Origin: DASUPK01 sp963797265
Lineage (GTDB): Bacteria > Actinomycetota > Thermoleophilia > Solirubrobacterales > 70-9
Length of the DNA stretch: 64,000 nucleotides
Reading direction: 5' to 3'
NCBI GenBank assembly: GCA_963797265.1
Contig: CAWCOY010000003.1
Coordinates: forward strand, 682,001-746,000
The first letter of the stretch is position 1; every line of letters begins with the position of its first letter. Below are positions 50,316 through 58,629 of this stretch, piece after piece. The notes below the pieces were generated by a model, which saw only the letters and a list, made by a program, of their open reading frames with translations, was not told the DNA's origin and ran no database searches. The position numbers and the translations under genes are program-made.

Positions 50316-51839
50316 GTGGCTGATTTCCAGCCGGACGTGGTCGTCGTCGGCGCGGGCTCCGCCGGAGCCGCGGCTGCGCGCAAGCTAGTGGACAAGGAGC
50401 TCAAGGTGTTGCTGCTCGAGGCGGGGCCAAGAGACGCGAATCCGGCCATCCACGACCCGACGCGAGCGCACGAGCTCTGGTTCGCGGACGAGGATTGGGC
50501 GTACATGACCGTGCCGCAGGAACACGCGGCCGGCCGGCAACTGCACTGGCCGAGGGGGAAGGTGCTGGGCGGATCGAGCAGCCTCAACGGAATGATCTGG
50601 GTCCGTGGCACGCGGACCGACTGGGACGGCTGGGCCGAGCTGGGATGCGAGGGCTGGTCCTGGGATGACGTTCTGCCGGTCTTCCGCCGCCTCGAGGACT
50701 TCGACCGCGGCGCTTCGGAGTTGCACGGCGAGGGCGGCCCCGTTCGCGTGATCTCCGACTACGAGCCGGCCCCCGTGCAGCAGGCGATCGTGGCCGCCGC
50801 CCAGGAGGTCGAGATCCCGTTCAACCCGGACCACAACGGACCCGAGATCGAGGGCGTGTCCTACACGCAGCTCTCGATCAGGGACGGCGTCCGGCAGAGC
50901 ACCGCGACCGCCTATCTGAAGCCCGTGGCGGGCGACGACAACCTGAGCATCGTCACCGGCGCCCACGCCCGCAGACTGCTGATCGAGGGAGATCGCTGCG
51001 CGGGGATTGAGTGGGTGACCGACGACGGCCGGGCCGAGAGCGCGACGGCCGCCGAGGTGGTCGTCTCCTGTGGCACGATCGAGTCGGCTCCGCTGTTGAT
51101 GCGATCGGGGATCGGGGCGGCGGACCACCTGCGCGAGATCGGGATCGACGTCGTAGTCGAACTTCCCGGCGTGGGCCAGAACCTCCACGACCATCTGCTC
51201 TCCCCGGTGATCTTCAGCGCCGAGCGTGAGATCGGGCCGCCGACGCAGGGGCTGTTCGCCGCCCAGAGCCACCTCTGGTCCCGCAGCCGGCCTGGCCTGC
51301 CTGGCCCCGACATCCAGCCGCTCCACTTCATGGTGCCCCTCTACGAGGAGTGGATGGAGGGGCCCGAGAACGCCTTCTCGCTGATGGCGGGAATGATCCG
51401 TCCCGAAAGCCGCGGATCGATTCGCCTAACCGGACCGGAGCTGGACGACGAGCTCGCGATCGACCCGCAGATCCTCTCCGCACCGGCGGACATGGCGAGC
51501 CTGGAGGCGGCGGTAGCCCTCTGTCGGCGCATGGGCGCGGCACCGGCGCTCCAGGAGTGGGGCGCGCGTGAGCTCTATCCCGGACCTGAGGTCGCCTCCC
51601 AGGAGGATCTCCAAGCCTGGATCCGCCGCACCGCGATCACCTACCACCATCAGGTCGGCACCTGCAAGATGGGGATCGACGACCAGGCCGTGGTCGATCC
51701 CCGGCTCCGCGTACACGGGATCGAGGGACTCCGTGTTGCCGACGCCTCGATCATGCCGGTGGTCACCTCCGGCAACACGAATGCCCCGTCGGTACTGATA
51801 GGCGAGCGGGTGGCCGAGTTCTTGGTTGAGGACCGGTAA
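50316..51839 (+). CDS. GMC-family FAD oxidoreductase (choline-dehydrogenase-like)
   Basis: 507 aa. FAD motif VVVVGAGSAGAAAARKLVD (about 9-27), GMC signature 1 HWPRGKVLGGSSSLNGMIWVRG (about 74-95), signature 2 CGTIESAPLLMRSGIG, and the C-terminal active site THHHQ-type region AITYHHQVGTCKMG with VTSGNTNAPS. It oxidises an alcohol to an aldehyde. Last gene of the six-gene operon, preceded by the very strong AAGGAGGTGA and a GTG start. It is distinct from the Fe-S-motif GMC protein at 59664. Confidence 0.92.
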   Translation: MADFQPDVVVVGAGSAGAAAARKLVDKELKVLLLEAGPRDANPAIHDPTRAHELWFADEDWAYMTVPQEHAAGRQLHWPRGKVLGGSSSLNGMIWVRGTRTDWDGWAELGCEGWSWDDVLPVFRRLEDFDRGASELHGEGGPVRVISDYEPAPVQQAIVAAAQEVEIPFNPDHNGPEIEGVSYTQLSIRDGVRQSTATAYLKPVAGDDNLSIVTGAHARRLLIEGDRCAGIEWVTDDGRAESATAAEVVVSCGTIESAPLLMRSGIGAADHLREIGIDVVVELPGVGQNLHDHLLSPVIFSAEREIGPPTQGLFAAQSHLWSRSRPGLPGPDIQPLHFMVPLYEEWMEGPENAFSLMAGMIRPESRGSIRLTGPELDDELAIDPQILSAPADMASLEAAVALCRRMGAAPALQEWGARELYPGPEVASQEDLQAWIRRTAITYHHQVGTCKMGIDDQAVVDPRLRVHGIEGLRVADASIMPVVTSGNTNAPSVLIGERVAEFLVEDR

Positions 51840-51844
51840 CACGC

Positions 51845-51895
51845 TCAGCTCATCAGCCACCCGCCGTTGACGAGCAGCGTCTGGCCGGCGCAGCT
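51845..51895 (-). pseudogene. C-terminal stub of a short-chain dehydrogenase (SDR)
   Basis: Reading the minus strand from just after the PaaK-like stop (TAA, 51896-51898), the same frame continues SCAGQTLLVNGGWLMS and TGA (51845-51847). The A-G-Q-T-L-L-V-N-G-G string is the typical end of classical SDRs (ITGQ..xVDGG). So the last ~16 codons of an SDR survive fused behind the ligase stop. It marks where an SDR gene was cut when the ligase gene arrived, or the reverse. Confidence 0.7.
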
Positions 51896-53212
51896 TTAGC
51901 CGACGGGACGGCGGTCCACGACGCGCACTGCCTTGCCCTCGCTACGGGGTACGGCGCCGGGCTCGAGGACCGAGACCGGGATCCGGATCCCGGTGTGGTC
52001 GCGGAGAAGGATCTCCAGGCGCTCGGCGAGGGCGACCCGGTCAATCTCCAAGTCGGCCGGCTCGCACTCGACGCTCACCTCGTCCATCTCCGCCGGCCGC
52101 TCGACGATCAGGCGGTAGTGCGGGCCGACCTCATCGACTCCGAGCAGCAGCGTCTCGACGTGCGATGGGAAGAGGTTGACCCCCCGGATGATCAGCATGT
52201 CGTCTAGCCGGCCGCGCAGCGCGGTGATCCGCGCCATCCTGCGGCCGCAGGGGCATGGCTCGCTGCTCAGCGCCCCGATGTCGCCGGTCCGGTAGCGGAT
52301 CAGCGGCTGGGCCTCCTTGGTCAGGGCGGTGAAGACGAGCTCGCCCTCGGTGCCCTCGGGCAGCGGCTCGCCGTTCTCGGGGTCGACGACCTCGGCCAGG
52401 AAGTGGTCCTCCTGCACATGCAGCCCGTCGCGCGCCTCGAGGCACTCCGCGGCGACGCCGGGCCCGCACATCTCGGAGAGGCCATAGAAGCTGACCGCCT
52501 GGATGCCCAGCTCGCGGTCGAGCTGGTGGCGCATCTCATCCGTCCAGGGCTCGCCGCCGAACAGCCCGATCTCCAGGGGAAGATCGTCCGGGTCGAGACC
52601 CGCATCGCGAATCGCCTGGGCGATCACCAGGGCGTAGGAGGGCGTGGCGCAGAGCGCCTGGCCGCCCAGGTCGCCCAGCAGCATCGCCTGGCGCGCCGTG
52701 AAGCCGCCCGAGGCCGGGACCACGGTGGCGCCGATCCGCTCGCCGCCGTAGTGGAAGCCGAGGCCGCCGGTGAAGAGCCCGTAGCCGTTGGCGTTGTGGA
52801 CGACCATGCCCGGGCGGACCCCGCCCATCGTCATACAGCGGGCCATCACATCGGTCCAGGCTTCGAGGTCTGCCCGCGTGTAACCGACCACCGTCGGCTT
52901 GCCGTGCGAGCCGCTGGAGGCGTGCACGCGCACGATCTGCTCGCGCGGGACCGCGAGCAGGCCGAACGGATAGTTCTCGCGGAGGTCCGCCTTGCGGCTG
53001 AACGGCAGCCGGGCCAGGTCGTCGAGCGAGGTGATCTCGGCGGCGTCCGCGACGCCGGCCTCGGCGAGGCGCACGGCCATCGGTGGCTGACTCGCGAGGG
53101 TGCGCTCGACCGTGGCGCGCAGCAGTTCGAGCTGTAGCTCGCGGAGCGACTCGCGCGAGCCGATCTCGACCGAGTCCCAGACCGCGGGCTCAGAGCTTGC
53201 GCTGGCGGGCAT
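51896..53212 (-). CDS. phenylacetate-CoA ligase-like adenylate-forming enzyme (PaaK family)
   Basis: 438 aa. PaaK P-loop HASSGSHGKPTVVGYT (about 97-112), FGGEPWTDEM, FYGLSEMCGPGVA, RYRTGDIGAL, and the C-terminal swing part RGRLDDMLIIRGVNLFPSHVE. These are the marks of the aryl-CoA ligase branch; it makes an arylacetyl- or aryl-CoA from acid, ATP and CoA. It overlaps the DpgC-like gene by 23 bases on the same strand (ligase second), so the thioester it makes is probably the dioxygenase substrate. The PaaABCE epoxidase genes of classic phenylacetate catabolism are absent. Confidence 0.9.
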   Translation of the reverse strand: MPASASSEPAVWDSVEIGSRESLRELQLELLRATVERTLASQPPMAVRLAEAGVADAAEITSLDDLARLPFSRKADLRENYPFGLLAVPREQIVRVHASSGSHGKPTVVGYTRADLEAWTDVMARCMTMGGVRPGMVVHNANGYGLFTGGLGFHYGGERIGATVVPASGGFTARQAMLLGDLGGQALCATPSYALVIAQAIRDAGLDPDDLPLEIGLFGGEPWTDEMRHQLDRELGIQAVSFYGLSEMCGPGVAAECLEARDGLHVQEDHFLAEVVDPENGEPLPEGTEGELVFTALTKEAQPLIRYRTGDIGALSSEPCPCGRRMARITALRGRLDDMLIIRGVNLFPSHVETLLLGVDEVGPHYRLIVERPAEMDEVSVECEPADLEIDRVALAERLEILLRDHTGIRIPVSVLEPGAVPRSEGKAVRVVDRRPVG

Positions 53213-54404
53213 TCCAGTGCTCCTCGAGGTTGCTGACCAGCGCCGGGCTCAGGTGGCAGTAGGCCTGCTCCCTCGAGAAGGTCGCCATGTACTGCCGGAA
53301 GACTTCGAGCGGCTCCTCTCCCACACGGAGCGCGCGGCGGTTGGCCGCCGCGTTGATCAGGCCCGAGCTGGTCAGGGCGTCCGTGCGGGCCTCGATCGCC
53401 TCGTCGACGGCGTCGGGCTCGACGACCTCGTCGCAGAGCAGCTCCGCGGGCGGGACCCCGGCCTCGAACTCGCGCCCGGAGAGGATCGCCTGCCGGGCGA
53501 GCCGGTCCCCGACGGAGCGCGGCAGCCTCAGCGGGGAGGCACCGGGGATGATCCCCTCCTTGCGGGCGGGCAGGAACAGCCGACAACCGCGCGCGGCGAT
53601 CACGTGGTCCGTCACGTGGAGCAGCTGGCAGGCGCCGCCGATCGCGTAGGTCTCGGCGGCCGCGACCCAGAGCTTCTCGGTGGTCTCCTCGGGTGCCCCC
53701 GGCCGGTGCTCGGGCCCGGACAGGCCGCGGTAGATCTTGTTGACGTAGCCGAGGTCGCGCGTGAGGAAGAACCTGAACGGGAGCTGGCCCAGATAGAGCC
53801 TCGTCAGGTTGAGGCCCGAGCCGAAGATCCGCGATCCCTCGTATCGGGGGTGCTCGACCACGCCGCCCCGCATGACGCCGAGCTCGATCTCCGGATCGAG
53901 CAGGATCAGGTCGACCGCCGTCTCGCAGGGGCCGATCGTGGTGTCGTCCTCGGCGTTCAGGTGGCGCGGATTGCGGAGCTCGAGGTGGCCGACGCTCCCC
54001 TCTCGCCGCACCTCGACCGTGCCCAGGTCGGCGAGGCCGGTGGCCCGGAAGTCGTCGATGCGGTCGAGAGCCTCGGCGGTGGGCCGCAGCATCGCCCAGA
54101 CCAGATGAGACCCAGCGCGGGGAGAGGCGAGGACGTGGGAGATGAAGAGCCCCTGGGCGATCTCGAGGCCCTCCTTGTCCGCCAGCTTGCGCTCGCCCTC
54201 CGCGGCCATCTCGGCCGCGCTCGGCACCAGCCCGGGATAGCGCTCGGCGGCGGCGGTGAGCAGCTGATCGTCGCGAAGCGCCATCGACGTCCCGTCGGTG
54301 AGCTCGTCATAGATCTCGTCGACGTGGGAGCGCAGAAACTGGTCCCGCCTCTCGTCGGTCCACTCGGTCGGCTGCTCAAGGCTAAGTGTCAGAAAACCTG
54401 ACAA
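53190..54404 (-). CDS. DpgC-like crotonase-fold dioxygenase ((3,5-dihydroxyphenyl)acetyl-CoA 1,2-dioxygenase family)
   Basis: 404 aa, much longer than a simple enoyl-CoA hydratase because of an N-terminal helical domain, as in DpgC. Visible: LLTAAAERYPGLVPSAAEM (48-66), ADKEGLEIAQGLFISHVLA (75-93), HLNAEDDTT (148-156), GSGLNLTRLY (195-204), AIGGACQLL (254-262), and ARKEGIIPGA (280-289). DpgC uses O2 without metal or flavin to turn an arylacetyl-CoA into an arylglyoxylate. Here it pairs with a CoA ligase, with no glycopeptide genes near. The TTG start at 54402-54404 is uncertain; the next candidate is an ATG near residue 41. Could act on another arylacetyl-CoA. Confidence 0.82.
   Translation of the reverse strand: MSGFLTLSLEQPTEWTDERRDQFLRSHVDEIYDELTDGTSMALRDDQLLTAAAERYPGLVPSAAEMAAEGERKLADKEGLEIAQGLFISHVLASPRAGSHLVWAMLRPTAEALDRIDDFRATGLADLGTVEVRREGSVGHLELRNPRHLNAEDDTTIGPCETAVDLILLDPEIELGVMRGGVVEHPRYEGSRIFGSGLNLTRLYLGQLPFRFFLTRDLGYVNKIYRGLSGPEHRPGAPEETTEKLWVAAAETYAIGGACQLLHVTDHVIAARGCRLFLPARKEGIIPGASPLRLPRSVGDRLARQAILSGREFEAGVPPAELLCDEVVEPDAVDEAIEARTDALTSSGLINAAANRRALRVGEEPLEVFRQYMATFSREQAYCHLSPALVSNLEEHWNARQRKL
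54387..54403. promoter_or_regulatory. inverted repeat TGTCAG-aaaac-CTGACA between divergent genes
   Basis: Perfect 6-base arms with a 5-base AT-rich centre, followed 9 bases later by GGTCAG (54413-54418), a third half-site. It covers the annotated 5' end of the DpgC-like gene and precedes the acetoacetyl-CoA synthetase. A shared operator for both genes is the likely role; the binding protein is unknown. Confidence 0.5.
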
Positions 54405-54448
54405 TATCCCAGGTCAGCGTGAGCCGGGTGGAGGAGATCGGATCGGTG

Positions 54449-56398
54449 ATGTGGACTCCCCCCGCCGACGTGCGGGAGACCACCCAGCTCGGCCGCTATC
54501 TCGACTGGTTGCGGGAGACGCGGGGTATCGACCACGCCGGCTACGACGAGCTCTGGCGCTGGTCGGTCGAGGACCTGGAGGGCTTCTGGGGGTCGCTCTG
54601 GGACTTCTTCGAGATCCGCGCCCACACTCCGTACGACCGGGTGCTCGGCTCGCGCGAGATGCTCGGCGCGGAGTGGTTCAGCGGCTCCCGCCTCAACTAC
54701 GCCGAGCACATGGTGGGGCGCGACGAGGACACCGACAAGGTCGCGGTGCTGGCCCGCTCGCAGACGCGGGCCGACTTCGAGCTCACCTTCGGGGACCTGC
54801 GCGAGCAGGTCGCGTCCGCGCGGGCCGGACTGCAACGCCTCGGGATCGGTCCCGGCGACCGGGTGGTCGCCTTCCTCCCCAACATCCCGGAGACCCTGGT
54901 CGCCTTCCTCGCCGCCGCCAGCCTGGGCGCGATCTGGGCGACCTGCGCGCCGGAGTTCGGGCCCCGCAGCGTGATCGACCGCTTTGGCCAACTCGAGCCG
55001 AAGCTGCTGCTAGCGATCGCCGGCTACAGCTACGGAGAGAAGCCGATCGACCGCCGCACCGAGGTGGCCGAGATCCGCGAGGCACTCCCCAGCCTGGAGA
55101 GGGTCGTCCACGTCCCATATCCAGGCGGACCCGACGACACCCTCCCGGAAGCGCTCGAGTGGGACGAGCTGCTCTCCGAGAGCGGGCCGCTCGAGTTCGA
55201 TCCGGTCAGCTTCGACCACCCTCTCTGTGTCCTCTTCTCCTCGGGCACCACCGGGCTGCCGAAGGCGATCATCCACCGGCACGGCGGCATCCTCATCGAG
55301 GCTCTCAAGAACGAGGGCCTGAGCTGGGACCTGCAGCCCGGCGATCGGTTGATGTGGTTCACGACGACCGCCTGGATGATGTGGATGGCGCTGGTCAACA
55401 CGCTGCTGCTCCGGGCGTCGATCGTGATGCTCGACGGCAACCCGATGTACCCGGACCTCTCGGCTCAGTGGCGCCTCGCCGAGGAGCTGCGCCCCACGCT
55501 GATGGGAGGAGTGCCCGCGTTCCTGATGGCGTGCCGCAAGGGGGGTGTGGACCTGCGGGGGATGGACCTGTCCAGCATCCGCCAGTTCTGCGCAGCCGGC
55601 TCGCCGCTGCCGCCGGAGGGATTCGACTGGATCTACGAGCAACTCGGCCCGGATGTGCTGCTCAACGTTGGCAGCGGCGGGACCGATGTCTGCACCGGGA
55701 TGGTGCAGGGGGGCCCGCTGCAGCCGGTCTACCGCGGGGAAATCTCGGGCTGCTGCCTCGCGGTCGACGTGGCGGCGTACGACGAGGACGCCCAGCCGGT
55801 GGTCGGTGAGCTGGGCGAGCTGGTGATCCGCCAGCCGATGCCCTCGATGCCGGTCGGCTTCTGGAACGACCCCGGCGACGAGCGCTACCGCGCCGCCTAC
55901 TTCGAGCACTTCCCGGGCGTCTGGCGCCACGGGGACTGGATCATGTTCACGGAGCGAGGGAGCTGCGTGATCACCGGCCGCTCGGACGCGACCCTCAATC
56001 GCGGCGGTGTCCGCCTCGGGACCGGCGAGGTCTACTCGGTGGTCGAGGGCCTCGACGAGGTGGTGGAGAGCCTGGTCGTCCACATCGAGGACCCCGGCGG
56101 CGGCGCGGGCGAGCTGATCCTGTTCGTGGCCCTGCGCGAGGGGGCTGAGCTCGATGACGACCTGCGCAAGCGGATCGCCACGGAGCTCCGCGCAACGCTC
56201 TCCCCGCGCCACGTTCCCGACACGATCGAGGCGGTGCCGGCGATTCCGAAGACCCTGACGATGAAGAAGCTCGAACTGCCGGTGAAGCGGATCCTCCTGG
56301 GGGACCCGCCGGAGCGGGTTGCGAGCCGCGACGCGCTCGCCGACCCGGCCGCGCTCGACGCCTTCGTCGACTACGCCTCCACGCGCGCCCCCGCCTAA
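54449..56398 (+). CDS. acetoacetyl-CoA synthetase
   Basis: About 649 aa. N-terminus MWTPPADVRETTQLGRYLDW and GSRLNYAEHMVG are typical of acetoacetate-CoA ligases. The adenylation P-loop LFSSGTTGLPKA begins near residue 262, with WTTTAWMMW-like FTTTAWMMWM after it. The C-terminal region has SGCCLAVDV, GRSDATLNRGGVRLG, and the catalytic-Lys context IPKTLTMKKLELPVK. It activates acetoacetate (or a similar short 3-oxo acid). The ATG at 54449 (GAGGAG 54431-54436) fits family length; an in-frame GTG at 54446 is equally near. BKACE at 16117 also makes acetoacetate, a metabolic link. Confidence 0.92.
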   Translation: MWTPPADVRETTQLGRYLDWLRETRGIDHAGYDELWRWSVEDLEGFWGSLWDFFEIRAHTPYDRVLGSREMLGAEWFSGSRLNYAEHMVGRDEDTDKVAVLARSQTRADFELTFGDLREQVASARAGLQRLGIGPGDRVVAFLPNIPETLVAFLAAASLGAIWATCAPEFGPRSVIDRFGQLEPKLLLAIAGYSYGEKPIDRRTEVAEIREALPSLERVVHVPYPGGPDDTLPEALEWDELLSESGPLEFDPVSFDHPLCVLFSSGTTGLPKAIIHRHGGILIEALKNEGLSWDLQPGDRLMWFTTTAWMMWMALVNTLLLRASIVMLDGNPMYPDLSAQWRLAEELRPTLMGGVPAFLMACRKGGVDLRGMDLSSIRQFCAAGSPLPPEGFDWIYEQLGPDVLLNVGSGGTDVCTGMVQGGPLQPVYRGEISGCCLAVDVAAYDEDAQPVVGELGELVIRQPMPSMPVGFWNDPGDERYRAAYFEHFPGVWRHGDWIMFTERGSCVITGRSDATLNRGGVRLGTGEVYSVVEGLDEVVESLVVHIEDPGGGAGELILFVALREGAELDDDLRKRIATELRATLSPRHVPDTIEAVPAIPKTLTMKKLELPVKRILLGDPPERVASRDALADPAALDAFVDYASTRAPA

Positions 56399-56402
56399 GG
56401 CC

Positions 56403-56963
56403 CTAAGCGCTCTCGGCGATCAGGCCGCTGAAGAAGTCGGTGTCCGCCTTCTCGAGCTGGCAGAGCTCGATCCAGTGGCCGAGCTGCGCCCGGGTGTCGA
56501 CGTAGGCGAGTCGCGCTCGGTCCGGAATCAGGATCGTGTACTCGAACGACAGCCCGTGGTCGCCAAGCAGCTCCTCGACCGAGTCCCATGCCTCATCGCC
56601 GAGCGGTACGAGCATCGCGAGGTGGTGGAAGCCGAGCACCCCGCCGTCCTTCGGCAGCGCCTGGCGGTAGAAGTCAACCTCGCCGGAGACCGGCTCGATC
56701 AGCTCGACGATCAGGCCGCCGCGGGCTCCCATCGCCACCCGCGGCTTCCACTCGACCTGCTCGCCGCCCTTCATGAAGGTGGCTCGCTCCACTGGCACCT
56801 CGGTGGCGTTCTCGATCCTGAAGAGGTCGCGGAGCTCCTTCATCCCACGCTCGAGATCCGGGGTCACGTAACAGACCTGCCACACATTGGCGAGCAGGTC
56901 GCCGAGGGCTTCGATCGGCCGCGGGTCGGAGAACAGCCCCGACGCGGGCCTGGCCGCGCTCAC
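56403..56963 (-). CDS. VOC (glyoxalase/bleomycin-resistance fold) protein
   Basis: 186 aa. VWQVCYVTPDLERGMKELRDLF opens the first beta-alpha-beta unit; GGLIVELIEPVSGEVDFY gives the metal-binding Glu region, and GFHHLAMLVP the His of the second unit; LGHWIELCQL ends it. VOC proteins are isomerases, lyases or extradiol dioxygenases, usually metal-dependent. GTG start overlaps the downstream end of the alpha/beta hydrolase gene (4 bases), so it is translated with it. A similar VOC gene sits at 62173. Confidence 0.85.
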   Translation of the reverse strand: MSAARPASGLFSDPRPIEALGDLLANVWQVCYVTPDLERGMKELRDLFRIENATEVPVERATFMKGGEQVEWKPRVAMGARGGLIVELIEPVSGEVDFYRQALPKDGGVLGFHHLAMLVPLGDEAWDSVEELLGDHGLSFEYTILIPDRARLAYVDTRAQLGHWIELCQLEKADTDFFSGLIAESA

Positions 56964-57694
56964 GCCGCCACCTGCTCACGGGAGCGCTCGTCGAGGAGTC
57001 CCGCAAGCTCCTCGGTCCTGGAGAGCTGAGGGTGGTGATCGGTCTCGAGCTCCACCACGTCGGCAACGTTGCGGTCCTTCACCATCCGCCGCTGCAGCGG
57101 CGGCGGGATGAAGCGGTCCTTCGTCGTGATCACGTAGCTGCGGGGAATGCGCTCGAACTCGTCGTTGAGCCGGACGGGCTCGGTGAAGGGGATGATCGGC
57201 TGGCGGCCGGCCTTCGCGACCGCCCACTCGCTCACCTCGGGAGTGCAGTACTCGTTCGACGCGCGTTTGGTCTCCTCGGGCACCTCTCCGATCGGGGGGT
57301 CGCCCGAAACCACGACGGTTTCCTGCACCAGATCGCCGGCTCCCTCGGGCAGCTGGGTCAGCTCGATCAGGCTCTGTCCGTCCGCGGGCATGAAGGCGGC
57401 CACGTAGATCAACCGCTTCACCTTCTCGGGTCGCTTGGCCGCGGCCTGGGTCATCACCACGCCGCCCATGCTGTTGCCGACCAGAATCGACTGCTCGGAG
57501 CCGGCGTCGAGCACCTCGCAGATGCGCTCCGCGTAGCGCTCCAGCGTCACCTCCTCGAGCGGGGTCTCGTCGTCACCGGCGCCCGGTAGGTCCGGCGCCT
57601 CCACTGTGTGGCCGGCGGCCTCGAGGCGCTCGGCGAGCGGCCCCCAGATCCAGCCTCCGGCAAACGCGCCGTGCACCAGGACGAACCTCGCCAT
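56960..57694 (-). CDS. alpha/beta hydrolase, plant methylesterase/hydroxynitrile-lyase-like
   Basis: 244 aa. FVLVHGAFAGGWIWGPL (oxyanion region, about 4-20), nucleophile LVGNSMGGVVM (about residues 71-81), an acid near the KDRFIPP region, and the His in ETDHHPQLSRTEELAGLL. The overall pattern (GAFxGGWxWxxL, HxPxLS) is that of the MES/HNL branch, which cleaves small esters or cyanohydrins. ATG at 57694. Upstream, on the same strand, is the MDR quinone oxidoreductase gene (14 bases away), and a VOC gene is coupled downstream. Confidence 0.88.
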   Translation of the reverse strand: MARFVLVHGAFAGGWIWGPLAERLEAAGHTVEAPDLPGAGDDETPLEEVTLERYAERICEVLDAGSEQSILVGNSMGGVVMTQAAAKRPEKVKRLIYVAAFMPADGQSLIELTQLPEGAGDLVQETVVVSGDPPIGEVPEETKRASNEYCTPEVSEWAVAKAGRQPIIPFTEPVRLNDEFERIPRSYVITTKDRFIPPPLQRRMVKDRNVADVVELETDHHPQLSRTEELAGLLDERSREQVAA

Positions 57695-57708
57695 CTCTCC
57701 TCCTCACC

Positions 57709-58623
57709 TCATGGGGTCAGAACGACTTTTCCGTGCAGCCCGCCCGCCTCGACCAGCCGGTGGGCCTCCGCCGCCTCGGCAAGAGGCAGAGCGCGGTCCA
57801 CCCGGGTGCGAAGCTCGCCCGCCGCGACCGCCTCGACCAGGTCTCGCAGCACCTCGCGGTCGTGATGGACCAGGAAGGACTCCTGGCGGATCCCGCGCTC
57901 GGGCGGCGCCTCGGGCGGGCGGCGAGTGCTGACGATCGCGCCCTGGTCCTGGACGGCCGCGAAGACGGGCTCGCCCAGGGGAACGGCATCGAAGATCGCG
58001 GGCACCGGATCGATCGCGCCGAGGTCCGAATCGCGCGGAAGAACCTCGGCGGCCCCCAGGGTGTGGGGCCACCGTTCGTCATCCCGGCCGGCCTGGGCGA
58101 TCACCCGGTGCCCGGCTTCGGCGGCGAGCTGCACCGCGAAGCTCCCGACCGCTCCGCTCGCGCCGGTGACGAGGAGATCGCACTTCTCCGGCGGATCGAG
58201 CAGCTCCAGCCCCTGCTGCGCGGCCAGCGCGTTCAGCGGGACCGTGGCGGCCGTTTCGTAGTCAAGTCCGTCAGGCAGGGGCACCAGCCAATCGGCGTCG
58301 AAGGCGACGGACTCGGCGTAGGCGCCGACCGAGCCTCCGGCGTCGTACCACTGGACCATCCCGACCACGCGATCGCCCTCCTTGAAGTCTTCAACGCCCT
58401 CGCCCGTCGCCGTCACCTGGCCGGCGAGATCCCAGCCGAGCACGAAGGGGGGATCGGGGGGAGCGACGCGGCCGGCGCCCTGCCGGGCCCCGAGGTCGGT
58501 CGGGTTGACGTTGGCCGCCCGGACCCGGACGACGACCTGGCCCGGCTCGGGCTCGGGCTCGAGGCGATCCGTCACCCGCAGCACCTCCGGCCCCCCGAGC
58601 TTCGTCACCTCCACAACCCTCAT
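57709..58623 (-). CDS. zinc-independent MDR oxidoreductase (quinone oxidoreductase-like)
   Basis: 304 aa. GroES-like half: VRVRAANVNPTDLGARQG and FVLGWDLAGQVTATGEGV. Nucleotide half: LLVTGASGAVGSFAVQLAAEAGH (about 145-167). There are no Zn-ligand Cys clusters, so it belongs to the QOR/crotonyl reductase-like branch that reduces quinones or enoyl substrates with NADPH. ATG at 58623, 6 bases from the stop of the Zn-alcohol dehydrogenase, so they form one transcript. Confidence 0.9.
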   Translation of the reverse strand: MRVVEVTKLGGPEVLRVTDRLEPEPEPGQVVVRVRAANVNPTDLGARQGAGRVAPPDPPFVLGWDLAGQVTATGEGVEDFKEGDRVVGMVQWYDAGGSVGAYAESVAFDADWLVPLPDGLDYETAATVPLNALAAQQGLELLDPPEKCDLLVTGASGAVGSFAVQLAAEAGHRVIAQAGRDDERWPHTLGAAEVLPRDSDLGAIDPVPAIFDAVPLGEPVFAAVQDQGAIVSTRRPPEAPPERGIRQESFLVHHDREVLRDLVEAVAAGELRTRVDRALPLAEAAEAHRLVEAGGLHGKVVLTP

Positions 58624-58629
58624 CCCGGT

